64,000 nucleotides of DNA from Roseibium hamelinense (GTDB lineage: Bacteria; Pseudomonadota; Alphaproteobacteria; Rhizobiales; Stappiaceae), in NCBI RefSeq assembly GCF_007830545.1, contig NZ_VLLF01000008.1, positions 62,001 to 126,000 of the forward strand, in the 5' to 3' direction. A model generated the notes under the pieces. The model worked only from the letters and a program-made list of their open reading frames with translations, was not told the DNA's origin and did not search any database. The position numbers and the translations under genes were made by a program. Below, in pieces: positions 19,001 through 27,584 of this stretch; position 1 is the first letter of the stretch, and the number at the start of each line of letters is the position of its first letter.

Positions 19001-19735
19001 CTAGTCGAACCCGGCTTGATGCATGAGCTCATCATAGGCGCCAGATTCTGTGAACGTCTTGAACGCAGCATTAAACCGGGTTCGGATCTCTTCGCTTTGC
19101 GGATGCCGTTTTGAAACTGCGATATGCATGATTCCGGTGCCAAGCCGTGGCTCGAGGACCTTGAAATCCGACCAGTTGTACCCATCCTGACGCGCCGAAT
19201 GACGTAGCCGCTCCCGTAGATCCGCAACGACATCAGCGCGCCCAAGCGCCAGCATCCGCAGGTTCAGGCGGTGATCCGGAACTTCATTGAAGTTTAAGTC
19301 CGCCTCTAAGAGCCCTCCCGGGTATGCGTTGTCCTGAACAATACCGATCCGAAAACCCTTCAGGTCCGACAAACTCCCGACGGTTTTAAGAGGAAAGTCT
19401 TGCCGGGCAAGCAGAACCATGTCGGCAGAAAAAAAGGGCTCGGAGTAGTCGAATATTTTCGCCCGTTCGGGGGTGAAATAGGCGCCAATAACCGCGTCGG
19501 TTTTCAAGTTTTCCGTGTCAGAAAGCGCACGGCTCCATGGCAGGTGCCGGATGATGGGCTCGTACCCGGCTTCTTCAAGCACCCTGGAAACCAGAACATT
19601 CAAAATACCACCCCCGGGGAGGTCGGGCATGGAGTAAGGAGCGTAGTTCTCGTCGGTCGCAAGCACAATTGGTTGGCTATGGGCCGGATTGGCCACTATC
19701 ACCAGACCAAACAGCGCCAGGTAGACCAATTTCAT
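19001..19735 (-). CDS. Periplasmic solute-binding protein (amino-acid PBP family), copy 1
   Basis: A 244-residue type II binding protein with a signal peptide cut near AHS-QPI. It shows the family opening VLATDENYAPYSMPDLPGGG and the middle motif LPWSRALSDTENLKTDAVIGAYFTPERAKIFDYSEPFFSAD in a continuous block. It is about 60% similar by eye to the neighbouring copy at 19917-20654, so the two look like a tandem duplication. No permease or ATPase gene lies nearby, so the transporter partner is unknown, or the protein acts as a sensor or orphan receptor. Confidence 0.85.
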   Translation of the reverse strand: MKLVYLALFGLVIVANPAHSQPIVLATDENYAPYSMPDLPGGGILNVLVSRVLEEAGYEPIIRHLPWSRALSDTENLKTDAVIGAYFTPERAKIFDYSEPFFSADMVLLARQDFPLKTVGSLSDLKGFRIGIVQDNAYPGGLLEADLNFNEVPDHRLNLRMLALGRADVVADLRERLRHSARQDGYNWSDFKVLEPRLGTGIMHIAVSKRHPQSEEIRTRFNAAFKTFTESGAYDELMHQAGFD

Positions 19736-19865
19736 CTTCAGACCGCCCTTTTTATCGTCTGACCCTGGGAAGCGTCGGGTTGGACCAAGGGCCTAATGTT
19801 TGTGATCACAATGCGGGGGGCCACTATCCAATCCAACCACTCGAACGCGAGAAGCCTGTGCACCA

Positions 19866-19887
19866 GCGAAGCGGTGGACCGCTTCGC
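19866..19887. repeat. Perfect inverted repeat between the tandem binding-protein genes
   Basis: GCGAAGCGGT and its exact complement ACCGCTTCGC face each other with two bases between, in the 181-bp spacer between the two solute-binding genes. It has no T-run, so it is not a classic terminator. It could be an mRNA-stabilising or processing hairpin that sets different levels for the two genes. Confidence 0.6.
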
Positions 19888-19916
19888 CATTCTCATCTGC
19901 AGTCTAAGCCTGCCCA

Positions 19917-20654
19917 TCACTGCCCGTACCCGGTTTCCGTAAGAACCTCATCATATCGGCCGGATTCGCGCATGCTTGCAAGCGCCTCATTGAACCGCGA
20001 AATGATTTCCTCAGCATCAGGATGGGCTTTCGACACCGTGATGTGCATGACACCCGCCCCAAGAGCTGGCTCCAGCGCCTTGAACTGCGACCAATCAAGC
20101 CCGGACTTCTCAGCAGCATACCTAAGGCGCTCGGTGAGATCTACGACCAGATCAATCCGGCCACCATCAAGTTTGCGGAGGTTCAAGGTGAAATCCGTGA
20201 CAGCTTCGAAATCGAGATCGGCGTCAAGGATTCCACCCGGATAGGCATTGTCCTGGATGATCCCGACCTTCGCGCCGGACAGATCCGAAAAATCAGAGTA
20301 GTCGGACACTGGGTAATCGGATTTCGCCAGCAAAATCGTCTCTGCGGAATAAAACGGCTCCGAATACTCGTAAATCTTGGCGCGATCCTCTGTGTAAAAC
20401 GCGCCGATGAGGACATCCTTGTCCGCGCTTTCGGTTGCCGCCAGAGCCCGGCTCCATGGCAAAAGTTCGATATCCGGCTCATATCCGGCTTCCTTGAAGA
20501 TTTCAGCCACAAGGACGTTCAAAAAGCCTTGTCCAGGCAGATTTGCGCTTGAGTAGGGCGGATATGCATCGTCACCGGTGAGCGTGAGCGTGTTGGACGA
20601 AGCGGGCATGCTCATCATGCACAATGCCGCTATCATGGCCAAAAAACGTGTCAT
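19917..20654 (-). CDS. Periplasmic solute-binding protein (amino-acid PBP family), copy 2
   Basis: A 245-residue paralogue and upstream neighbour of the 19001-19735 gene. The signal peptide ends near ASS-NTL. LTGDDAYPPYSSANLPGQG opens the mature protein, and LPWSRALAATESADKDVLIGAFYT and YSEPFYSAETILLAKSDYP match the other copy. AAGGATGAGACA upstream of the ATG supports the start. No ABC permease is encoded nearby. The ligand cannot be inferred, but both copies resemble the HisJ/GlnH-type domains used by amino-acid transporters. Confidence 0.85.
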   Translation of the reverse strand: MTRFLAMIAALCMMSMPASSNTLTLTGDDAYPPYSSANLPGQGFLNVLVAEIFKEAGYEPDIELLPWSRALAATESADKDVLIGAFYTEDRAKIYEYSEPFYSAETILLAKSDYPVSDYSDFSDLSGAKVGIIQDNAYPGGILDADLDFEAVTDFTLNLRKLDGGRIDLVVDLTERLRYAAEKSGLDWSQFKALEPALGAGVMHITVSKAHPDAEEIISRFNEALASMRESGRYDEVLTETGYGQ

Positions 20655-20762
20655 TGTCTCATCCTTCTGCGAAGTTGAACAATCTAACCAATCTCTACGG
20701 TGAAGCAGTCGGGCTGGAGGTCAGCCAGACGGAACTGGTCGCATTAGGGCTGCGCCAAACGG

Positions 20763-20798
20763 GAACGGGCGCCAGTCTGTCCTGACCGGCACCCGTTC
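20763..20798 (-). terminator. Hairpin downstream of the small-protein cluster
   Basis: GAACGGG-C-GCC pairs with GGC-A-CCCGTTC across a 14-base loop, 34 bp beyond the last small gene. The stem is strong but the T-run on the minus strand is weak (CCCGTTTGG). It is plausibly the end of the transcript that carries the three small genes. Confidence 0.45.
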
Positions 20799-20831
20799 GA
20801 ATCCTGTAAGACCGTCTCGTCCAGCCTGAAA

Positions 20832-21041
20832 TCAGACCGTGATGTCGACGGCGTTGCCGAGGCCAGGGATCTGACGATTTTCGCGTTCTTGCTGCTGCTC
20901 GGTTGCATCTGCTTCTTCGAGACGTTCCGCAGTTTGACGCTCTTGCTCGTTGTTGTCTCGGATTGCGTTTGTCGCCAGCTCGCTCCGCACATTCGCGGCG
21001 CTAAAGGCTGCCGAACTTGTGCTGTCTGAAACGCTTGCCAT
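20832..21041 (-). CDS. Small protein with YjfB-like C-terminus (copy A)
   Basis: A 69-residue protein, hydrophilic and predicted helical, rich in Glu, Gln and Arg (NNEQERQTAERLEEADATEQ). It has no signal peptide or membrane segment. It ends GLGNAVDITV, the same C-terminal signature as the two upstream genes (GLGGRFDITV and GIGAKLDITA). GGAGTTCGGAAC upstream of the ATG supports translation. The ending resembles that of the putative-motility-protein family YjfB. The function is unknown. It is third in a run of three minus-strand genes. Confidence 0.68.
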   Translation of the reverse strand: MASVSDSTSSAAFSAANVRSELATNAIRDNNEQERQTAERLEEADATEQQQERENRQIPGLGNAVDITV

Positions 21042-21082
21042 GTTCCGAACTCCTACTGCAATGACCAGTTTGTCTTTTGCAT

Positions 21083-21343
21083 TTAAACTGTGATGTCGAA
21101 GCGCCCACCAAGCCCAGGATCAATGTCTCGGGCTTCAACCCGGCGCTCAATCTGCTCGACCTGTCGCGCCAATTGCTCAGCGCGGTTACTGCTTAAGTCA
21201 GCTTGCCGCTGGACTGTTTGGGCAACAGCAACTTCCTGCTTCGCGTCAAGTTCTCTGAGCTGGTCAACCACTTTCTGCGTTTCCCGCAAAGTAGGCGAGG
21301 AAGCCAATGCCTGAGAACTTCGATATCCACTTACTTCAGGCAC
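21083..21343 (-). CDS. Small coiled-coil protein with YjfB-like C-terminus (copy B)
   Basis: An 86-residue protein from a GTG start with CGGAGTTTCTA immediately upstream. The middle is a probable coiled coil (VVDQLRELDAKQEVAVAQ, then RAEQLARQVEQIERRVEA). It ends GLGGRFDITV. Apart from this ending it shares little with its neighbours, which argues that the tail is under its own constraint. It lies 41 bp from copy A and 206 bp from copy C. No known domain is recognised. Confidence 0.68.
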   Translation of the reverse strand: MPEVSGYRSSQALASSPTLRETQKVVDQLRELDAKQEVAVAQTVQRQADLSSNRAEQLARQVEQIERRVEARDIDPGLGGRFDITV

Positions 21344-21549
21344 TAGAAACTCCGTGTCTCGGTTTCTAATACTCCATCATGTAATCAGTCTCAAGACAAG
21401 GAAAAGTTAATAGAGCGTTTCTTCTGCTTATAGAGTTCGCAATTACTTTCCTAAGCAGTTGTAATTTTACTAAAATTTTAATGAGTACCCAAATTCCGGA
21501 ATACAGGAACCTGGCTATCAAATACGATACTAGAGAATGAGAAATAATA

Positions 21550-21756
21550 TCAGGCAGTTATGTCGAGTTTCGCGCCTATTCCTACCTCCACAGTAGCTTG
21601 CGACACGGCTTGCAGGCTATCTGCACCCTCTTGCAGCATGGCAATCAGATTTGCATCTTGCACCTGCGACATCTTTGCGAACTTTGCTTGCAATGCCAAT
21701 CCTGTTTGGGCCTGGCTTGTTATTGCAAATGTTGATGCGATTCCAACGCTATCCAT
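21550..21756 (-). CDS. YjfB-family putative motility protein (copy C)
   Basis: A 68-residue protein that best fits YjfB-type putative motility proteins: short, helical, glutamine- and alanine-rich (SQAQTGLALQAKFAKMSQVQ), with a ...MLQEGADSL... centre and a terminal GIGAKLDITA. The start at 21756 is preceded by TCGGGGGTGTGTTT. A start seven codons earlier (21777) is possible. It is first of the three small genes. No flagellar gene is nearby, so the motility label comes from the family name only. Confidence 0.7.
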   Translation of the reverse strand: MDSVGIASTFAITSQAQTGLALQAKFAKMSQVQDANLIAMLQEGADSLQAVSQATVEVGIGAKLDITA

Positions 21757-21807
21757 AAACACACCCCCGACGATCAAGTACTTTCGGCTGCCGGCGTTAA
21801 AACCGCG

Positions 21808-23301
21808 TTAAGGTGGTACAAACAGCTGTAAGTCTGTTCTCTTTAACTTTCCACTTGAGGTTCTTGGAAGGCTTGGGATCTGATGATAGATCTTGGGACG
21901 TTTGTATTCGGCTAAATGGGCCGCAACATATTTGGCCACGTCGTCGTTATCAAACCCATCAGGATTGGTCGGCACAACAAAGGCTGTAATCAGGCTGACA
22001 CCTGTGCCTGATTTGGTCTCAGTTACTGCCACCTCCTGTATAGCGGGATGATCCAAAAGAACGCTTTCTACCTCTTCGGGCGCCACACGATATCCGAACG
22101 CATTCATGAGATCGTCTCCGCGTCCCTCGTACCAGACGTATCCGTCTTGATCTATGCGCGCACGGTCGCCGGTGAGGAACCAATCGCCACGAAAAGCCTT
22201 TGCAGTTTCCTCTGGCCTATTCCAATAAGACAGCATTAGCCCAGGTTCAGACCGGTGAACCGCAAGCAATCCAGGTTCACCAACAGGCGCCAACCCTGCC
22301 TCGCTGACATTTTCCGTTAGAACAGCAACTTTTCGCCCGGTTTGCGGTTTTCCAGGCGAACCCGGTTTTACCGGCACCGACGGGCCCGAAGAGATGTAAG
22401 TTGAAATCTCGCTCATTCCGAGCGCCTCATAGAGCTGCCGCCCCGTGCGGCTTGTCCATTCCCGATACAAAGACGCCGGCAACACTTCACCTGCTGTAAG
22501 GCCATGCCTTAGGTTTGGAAAGGACTGCTGCGTAACGTGACCATATTTTAGAATACGGCGATACAGGCTTGGCACGGCAGCGAACAGGGTCGCCCGCGTT
22601 CGCGACAGCAGGTCCGGCCAGATGTGAGGGTCTCGCGGACCAGAATACACGACACTGGTGGCGCCATTTGCCCAAGGATCCATCAGTCCAGCCCCAAGTG
22701 TATACGTCCAGTTGAACGCACCCGCGTGCAAGAGCCTGTCGGAGGATCTTAAATCGCACCAATCGCGATACATGGGGCGACGTGCGGCACCAGAACGCTG
22801 CGCATGTAAAACCCCTTTGGGCGTGCCGCTTGTGCCGGATGTATAAATCAAAAATGCCGGATCATCCGCATCAGTAGATGCGTAGTTGCCTTTCGGCGCG
22901 TTCATGAGCTGCCCAATCTCTTCTGGGCCAAAAAACGCAGGCGCATGTGCCGGCAACGGTGTGCGGCCATCATGTAGCACAAGGGCTGCTCCACTATCCT
23001 CAAGGATAGATGTCGCCTCCGGTCCCGTCAGCATTTCCGATGTCGGAACAGGGACGCAGCCGCCGGCAATCGCACCGAAGAAAAGGAGCGGGAACTCGAC
23101 AGTGTGGCCGAGGCGCAGCAATACCCTGTCACCCTGGCTAAGGCCGAAGCCACGGAGGCCACTGGCAATCGACAGCACCGCGTCCTCGACAGCCCGGTAG
23201 GTCCAGTACTCAAGGGCTGTCCCACCGGGCCCAACCACCTCAAGAGCCACCGCATCACTGTCAGGCGCAGCGTTGGTCAGGCAATATCGTGCAAGGTTCA
23301 T
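21808..23301 (-). CDS. Acyl-CoA synthetase (AMP-forming)
   Basis: A 497-residue ANL-superfamily ligase. The ATP-binding P-loop YTSGTSGTPKGVLHAQ (about residues 152-167) is intact, as are YEALGMSEIST, the A7-type FLTGDRARIDQDGYVWYEGRGDD, and the A10 lysine in TSSGKLKR near the C-terminus. It has the overall look of benzoate- or 2-aminobenzoate-CoA ligases, but the substrate is not decidable by eye. It lies 11 bp downstream of hbd, so the two are almost certainly co-transcribed. Confidence 0.88.
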   Translation of the reverse strand: MNLARYCLTNAAPDSDAVALEVVGPGGTALEYWTYRAVEDAVLSIASGLRGFGLSQGDRVLLRLGHTVEFPLLFFGAIAGGCVPVPTSEMLTGPEATSILEDSGAALVLHDGRTPLPAHAPAFFGPEEIGQLMNAPKGNYASTDADDPAFLIYTSGTSGTPKGVLHAQRSGAARRPMYRDWCDLRSSDRLLHAGAFNWTYTLGAGLMDPWANGATSVVYSGPRDPHIWPDLLSRTRATLFAAVPSLYRRILKYGHVTQQSFPNLRHGLTAGEVLPASLYREWTSRTGRQLYEALGMSEISTYISSGPSVPVKPGSPGKPQTGRKVAVLTENVSEAGLAPVGEPGLLAVHRSEPGLMLSYWNRPEETAKAFRGDWFLTGDRARIDQDGYVWYEGRGDDLMNAFGYRVAPEEVESVLLDHPAIQEVAVTETKSGTGVSLITAFVVPTNPDGFDNDDVAKYVAAHLAEYKRPKIYHQIPSLPRTSSGKLKRTDLQLFVPP

Positions 23302-23312
23302 AAGGCCGGATA

Positions 23313-24194
23313 TTACCGGGTCGGCACCGGCGTGTCGCCGCGGTAGTCATAAAATCCGCGCTGAGTTTTTCGGCCAAGCCAACCGGCTTCCACGTATTTC
23401 ACGAGCAAAGGGCAAGGACGGTATTTGGTGTCCGCAAGACCTTCGTAAAGCACCTGCATAATCGACAAACACGTATCCAAGCCGATAAAATCAGCAAGCT
23501 GGAGAGGGCCCATCGGATGATTTGCGCCAAGCTTCATAGCTTTGTCGATGGATTCAACCGAACCCACACCTTCATACAGCGTGTAGATCGCTTCATTGAT
23601 CATAGGAAGCAAGATCCGATTGACCATGAAAGCCGGGAAATCTTCGGCAACGGCAGTTTGTTTTCCAAGCCGATCCACAAACGCCTGAGACACTTCGAAC
23701 GTAGAGTCTGCAGTTGCGATTCCGCGAACAAGTTCAACCAGCTCCATAAGTGGCACAGGATTCATAAAATGAATCCCGATAAACCGCTCTGGCCGATCTG
23801 TCGTGGCTGCAAGGCGGGTAATTGAAATCGACGATGTGTTGGTAGCCAGGATCGCTTCCGGCTTTAGGAGAGGGCACAGCTGCGCGAAGATTTTCCGCTT
23901 CACTTGTTCGTTCTCAATGGCGGATTCAATCACGAGATCGGTATCAGCCAGCAGATCCAGATCTGCAGCGGGGGAAATGCGGTCCAGGGCGGCTTTGCGC
24001 GCATCTTCTGTGATGATTTCTTTTTGGACCTGCTTAGCCATATTCCCGTTTATGGAGGCCAATCCAGACTCGATCCGGTCTATTGAGATATCGCTTAGCG
24101 AAACGTCGAAACCTGCGAGCGCGCATACATGAGCAATTCCGCTGCCCATTTGACCTGCGCCGATAACGCCGACTTTTTTGATTTCGACCACCAT
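23313..24194 (-). CDS. hbd: 3-hydroxybutyryl-CoA dehydrogenase
   Basis: A 293-residue NAD-dependent dehydrogenase that oxidises or reduces 3-hydroxyacyl-CoA. The Rossmann motif is VGVIGAGQMGSGIAHVCA near the N-terminus. The catalytic His region is IGIHFMNPVPLMELVELVRG (about residues 134-153), and the signature FPAFMVNRILLPMINEA follows. The start at 24194 is preceded by GGATTGGAAC. The 5' side is separated from etfA by a hairpin terminator, so hbd has its own promoter and heads a transcript with the acyl-CoA synthetase. Confidence 0.94.
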   Translation of the reverse strand: MVVEIKKVGVIGAGQMGSGIAHVCALAGFDVSLSDISIDRIESGLASINGNMAKQVQKEIITEDARKAALDRISPAADLDLLADTDLVIESAIENEQVKRKIFAQLCPLLKPEAILATNTSSISITRLAATTDRPERFIGIHFMNPVPLMELVELVRGIATADSTFEVSQAFVDRLGKQTAVAEDFPAFMVNRILLPMINEAIYTLYEGVGSVESIDKAMKLGANHPMGPLQLADFIGLDTCLSIMQVLYEGLADTKYRPCPLLVKYVEAGWLGRKTQRGFYDYRGDTPVPTR

Positions 24195-24275
24195 GTTCCA
24201 ATCCGATCCTAGAGTCACAGCCCCACCGGCTGATATGCCGGGCTATTTTTGGCAAGTCCCGGCTCAAACAGCAAG

Positions 24276-24311
24276 AACCCCAAGGCGAAAAGCTCACATC
24301 GCCTTGGGGTT
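24276..24311 (-). terminator. Terminator after etfBA
   Basis: AACCCCAAGGCGA and its complement TCGCCTTGGGGTT form a 13-bp stem with a 10-base loop, 23 bp past the etfA stop. The plus strand carries a T6 run, and the minus strand has a shorter TTCTT. The genes on both sides run on the minus strand, so it should end the etfBA transcript. Confidence 0.8.
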
Positions 24312-24333
24312 TTTTATCATTCAAAAGTTGCGC

Positions 24334-25266
24334 TTATTCGACAGCGGCCTTGAATTCCGGCAGCACATCAAACAAATCGGCTACAAGCCCGTAGTCGGCA
24401 ACCTGGAAAATTGGCGCTTCTTCGTCCTTGTTAATCGCAACGATCACCTTCGAGTCTTTCATCCCAGCCAAATGCTGGATCGCCCCCGAAATCCCGCAGG
24501 CGATGTACAGATCGGGCGCGACCACCTTACCTGTCTGACCAACCTGCCAGTCATTCGGCGCGTAGCCTGCATCAACAGCGGCCCGTGACGCGCCCACAGC
24601 AGCCCCAAGCGCATCGGCTACCGGCATAATCACCTCTTGAAACTTTTCTTCAGAACCAAGAGCCCGGCCACCGGAAATTATGATTTTTGCCGATGTGAGT
24701 TCAGGGCGATCGGACTTAGAAAGCTCTTCGCCGACAAAACTTGACAGGTCCGAGGCACCTGCTTCAGCCACATCCACCACATCAGCGGATCCGCCGTCGC
24801 TCGCAGCAGAGAAGCTTGCTGTCCGCACGGTGATGACTTTCTTGGCATCCCCGGACTTGACGGTCTGAATAGCGTTGCCGGCATAAATCGGACGCTCGAA
24901 GGTTTCGGCGTCGATGACCGCAGTAATGTCGGACAGCTGCATAACATCAAGCAGAGCAGCGACGCGCGGCATGATGTTTTTGCCGCTTGCGGTGGCTGGC
25001 GCTACAAACGCATCGTAGTCAGCGGCCATACCGACGATCAAATCTGCCATCGGTTCAGCGAGTTGATGTGCGGCAGCGTCGCTATCAATGACCAGAACCT
25101 TGGAGACGCCGGAAAGCTTTGCAGCTTCATCGGCCACGGATTTCACATCCTTTCCGGCCACCAACACATGAACGTCGCCGCCGAGAGCGGCCGCTGCAGT
25201 CAAGGCTTTAGCTGTCGCATCGTTCAGTGCGCCGCCGCCATGTTCCGCCAAAAGAAGAGTTGTCAT
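24334..25266 (-). CDS. etfA: Electron transfer flavoprotein alpha subunit
   Basis: A 310-residue subunit of ETF, which takes electrons from acyl-CoA dehydrogenases to ETF-ubiquinone oxidoreductase. The N-terminal half is the ETF fold ([14 protein letters not shown]). The C-terminal FAD domain has [12 protein letters not shown] and the signature [19 protein letters not shown], with the phosphate-binding [11 protein letters not shown] nearby. The start at 25266 has GGAGGAAACCC upstream. It follows etfB by 25 bp. Confidence 0.96.
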   Translation of the reverse strand: MTTLLLAEHGGGALNDATAKALTAAAALGGDVHVLVAGKDVKSVADEAAKLSGVSKVLVIDSDAAAHQLAEPMADLIVGMAADYDAFVAPATASGKNIMPRVAALLDVMQLSDITAVIDAETFERPIYAGNAIQTVKSGDAKKVITVRTASFSAASDGGSADVVDVAEAGASDLSSFVGEELSKSDRPELTSAKIIISGGRALGSEEKFQEVIMPVADALGAAVGASRAAVDAGYAPNDWQVGQTGKVVAPDLYIACGISGAIQHLAGMKDSKVIVAINKDEEAPIFQVADYGLVADLFDVLPEFKAAVE

Positions 25267-25291
25267 ATTGGGTTTCCTCCTGAAGCCAGCT

Positions 25292-26041
25292 TTAAAGTAC
25301 GCCTGCTTCATTCTTGAGCTTTTCGACAAGCTCGGTGATAGAGCCAACTTTCACACCGGCTTCACGGGCAGCCGGCTCCGCCGTGGACACAACGGTCAAG
25401 CGCGGGGTGATATCGACGCCAAAATCAACCGGTGTTTTTTCATCAATGGGCTTTTTCTTCGCCTTCATGATGTTCGGCAATGACGCATACCGCGGCTCAT
25501 TGAGGCGCAAATCCGTCGTTACGATTGCCGGCATCTTAAGTTTGACGGTTTGCAGGCCGCCATCGATCTCGCGGGTGACATCGACTGTCCCATCACCAAG
25601 ATCCACTTTCGAAGCAAAAGTACCTTGTGACCAGCCTAGCAGCGCGGCCAGCATCTGCCCAGTCTGATTGCAATCATCGTCGATGGCCTGTTTTCCGAGA
25701 ATCACGAGGCCAGGCTCTTCCTGCTCAACAATTGCCTTAAGGATCTTTGCGACTGCAAGCGGTTCCGCGGTTTCGTCTGTTTTAACCAGGATGCCGCGAT
25801 CCGCGCCCATCGCGAGACCCGTGCGCAGTGTTTCGGTAGCCTGCTGAGGACCAACGGATACCACAACGACTTCACTGGCCTTGCCAGCTTCCTTTAAGCG
25901 CAGGGCTTCCTCGACAGAGATTTCATCAAAAGGGTTCATCGACATCTTGACATTGGCAAGATCTACCCCGGAGCCGTCCGCCTTCACCCGCACTTTCACG
26001 TTATAATCAATGACCCGTTTTACGGGCACGAGGATCTTCAT
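25292..26041 (-). CDS. etfB: Electron transfer flavoprotein beta subunit
   Basis: A 249-residue partner of EtfA. It begins [19 protein letters not shown], with the AMP-binding region and signature in [23 protein letters not shown] (about residues 118-140). The [13 protein letters not shown] segment is typical. It is first in the etfB-etfA operon, and the 224-bp upstream gap should hold its promoter. A methionine 15 codons earlier is in frame but the GGAGACCAAATG context favours 26041. Confidence 0.96.
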   Translation of the reverse strand: MKILVPVKRVIDYNVKVRVKADGSGVDLANVKMSMNPFDEISVEEALRLKEAGKASEVVVVSVGPQQATETLRTGLAMGADRGILVKTDETAEPLAVAKILKAIVEQEEPGLVILGKQAIDDDCNQTGQMLAALLGWSQGTFASKVDLGDGTVDVTREIDGGLQTVKLKMPAIVTTDLRLNEPRYASLPNIMKAKKKPIDEKTPVDFGVDITPRLTVVSTAEPAAREAGVKVGSITELVEKLKNEAGVL

Positions 26042-26196
26042 TTGGTCTCCACCTCTTATTGGGCCGACACTTTCGCCGCACCGCATTATTTTGGCCTTTT
26101 TGCCGCCCCTATAACGGGGTTTAAATGGCAGGTTTCAGCCGAATTGAACGCATCTCGCGGGACGGTACTTGACCTTAGCGGCACGTGTCAACGATG

Positions 26197-26215
26197 GCCT
26201 AAGGTAAGCTTAGGC
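26197..26215. repeat. Small inverted repeat between etfB and the rhomboid gene
   Basis: GCCTAAG-GTAAG-CTTAGGC is a perfect 7-bp stem with a 5-base loop. It lies 50 bp past the rhomboid stop and about 155 bp upstream of etfB. With no T-run it is either a weak 3' end for the rhomboid transcript or an operator for etfBA. I cannot tell which. Confidence 0.4.
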
Positions 26216-26265
26216 AATTTACCGCACCCCGCTCCAAGCGAACAAGCTCGCGACGATCGGCCGCG

Positions 26266-26955
26266 TCATAGCCCCCTGTCAAACAGAGGCACGCCAGGCC
26301 GGCGCAGAAAAATCACTAAGATTGCCCCCGCCGCAAGCCCGCCAATATGTGCCGACCAAGCGACCTGGCTTTCCTGTGTGAAAACGGCATTGAAGACCTG
26401 ATAAACGACCCAAGCCCCCAGCACCCATTGCGCCGACAACCTTAGCGGAATGCGTCCCAGAGCAAGAACCCAAATTTTAACCTTGGGATGAAGCATCAAA
26501 TACGCAGCGACAACTCCCGACACCGCCCCTGACGCGCCGACCAGTGGCACGTCCGACCCGAATGCTGCAATCATGTATGCGAACCCACCAGCAGCAGCGC
26601 TTAACAGATAAAAAATCAGAAAGCGCACATGCCCCATAGCATCTTCCACGTTGTCTCCGAAAACCCACAGGAACAGCATGTTTCCGAGCAAATGCATGAA
26701 GTCTCCATGCATGAAGGCATATGTTACAATCGACCAGCTATCCGGGAAGACCTGCAATTCGGTCGGCAAGTCCTTTTGGTCGAAGAATACGCTTGGAATG
26801 AGCCCATAGGAGTACGCCAAAGCGCTTGCCATCTCACCTAGACCGGCGCCTTGAACCGTAAAAAATATGACCGCATTTAAGATGATAAGCCCCCATGTAA
26901 CGACCGGGCTTACGACGTGCTTCCAAGAATTGTGATCATGCAGCGGTATGAACAT
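26266..26955 (-). CDS. Rhomboid-family intramembrane serine protease
   Basis: A 229-residue six-helix membrane protein. The catalytic serine is in VGASGAVSGVVAAY (GxSG, about residues 142-155) and the histidine in WSAHIGGLAAGA in the last helix. HGDFMHLLGNMLFLWVFGDNVED in helix 2 is the conserved family motif. The start at 26955 begins MFIPLHDHNS; a longer in-frame extension to 27045 lies over the intergenic region and is doubtful. It is 40 bp downstream of the cobalamin adenosyltransferase on the same strand. The substrate is unknown. Confidence 0.9.
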   Translation of the reverse strand: MFIPLHDHNSWKHVVSPVVTWGLIILNAVIFFTVQGAGLGEMASALAYSYGLIPSVFFDQKDLPTELQVFPDSWSIVTYAFMHGDFMHLLGNMLFLWVFGDNVEDAMGHVRFLIFYLLSAAAGGFAYMIAAFGSDVPLVGASGAVSGVVAAYLMLHPKVKIWVLALGRIPLRLSAQWVLGAWVVYQVFNAVFTQESQVAWSAHIGGLAAGAILVIFLRRPGVPLFDRGL

Positions 26956-26995
26956 GCACGGCTCCAGTTTCCGAACCGTGCACGTAAAGTATGGC

Positions 26996-27571
26996 TCAGC
27001 GGTTCTTACCCGGAACCCATAGCACGTCCCCTTCGCCTTTTGCATTTAGGAAACGAGAGGCAACGAAGAAGAAGTCGGACAGCCGGTTCATGTACAAGAC
27101 GGCAGACGGGTTTATCTTTTCGGCCGCTTGCAACTCGACAAGCAAACGCTCACATCGGCGAGACACAGTTCTAGCGAGGTGGAGGTAAGCGGAAGCCTCC
27201 GAACCACCAGGCAGGACAAAAGAGCGCAGGGGTGAAAGTTCCCCATTGAACCGGTCTATCGCCTCTTCGATCGCAGTCACCTGAGCGGCAGTTATCCGCA
27301 ATGGTTCGTATCCAAGGTCTTGATCCGTTTCAGGCGTTGCTAAGTCTGCTCCCAAGTCGAACAGATCGTTCTGGATCCGTCCCAAAACCTCATCCACATC
27401 CGGTGCCATCTTCCCGGTGTGCAATCGGACCAGTCCGACGACTGAATTTGTTTCGTCTACCGTTCCATAGCTCTCAATCCGAAGATCATTTTTCGGACGA
27501 CGCTCTCCGGTTCCAAGCGCAGTTGTTCCATCGTCACCGGTTTTTGTATAAATTTTGTTGAGTATAACCAC
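26996..27571 (-). CDS. PduO-type cob(I)alamin adenosyltransferase
   Basis: A 191-residue enzyme that makes adenosylcobalamin from cob(I)alamin and ATP. The N-terminal ATP loop is KIYTKTGDDGTTALGTGERRPK, and DLRIESYGTVDETNSVVGL follows. The C-terminal SRRCERLLVEL and LNRLSDFFFVASRFLN segments match PduO-type ATRs. The GTG start at 27571 has AAGGGGGCAAC upstream. It lies between the HIG1-like gene and the rhomboid gene on one strand. Confidence 0.93.
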   Translation of the reverse strand: MVILNKIYTKTGDDGTTALGTGERRPKNDLRIESYGTVDETNSVVGLVRLHTGKMAPDVDEVLGRIQNDLFDLGADLATPETDQDLGYEPLRITAAQVTAIEEAIDRFNGELSPLRSFVLPGGSEASAYLHLARTVSRRCERLLVELQAAEKINPSAVLYMNRLSDFFFVASRFLNAKGEGDVLWVPGKNR

Positions 27572-27584
27572 GTTGCCCCCTTGT

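Noticed and set aside
26042-26265. CCCCTATAACGGGG palindrome near 26110 as a terminator
   Set aside because: The stem is only four base pairs and the following T-run is short; it lies upstream of etfB and is better viewed as promoter-region sequence.
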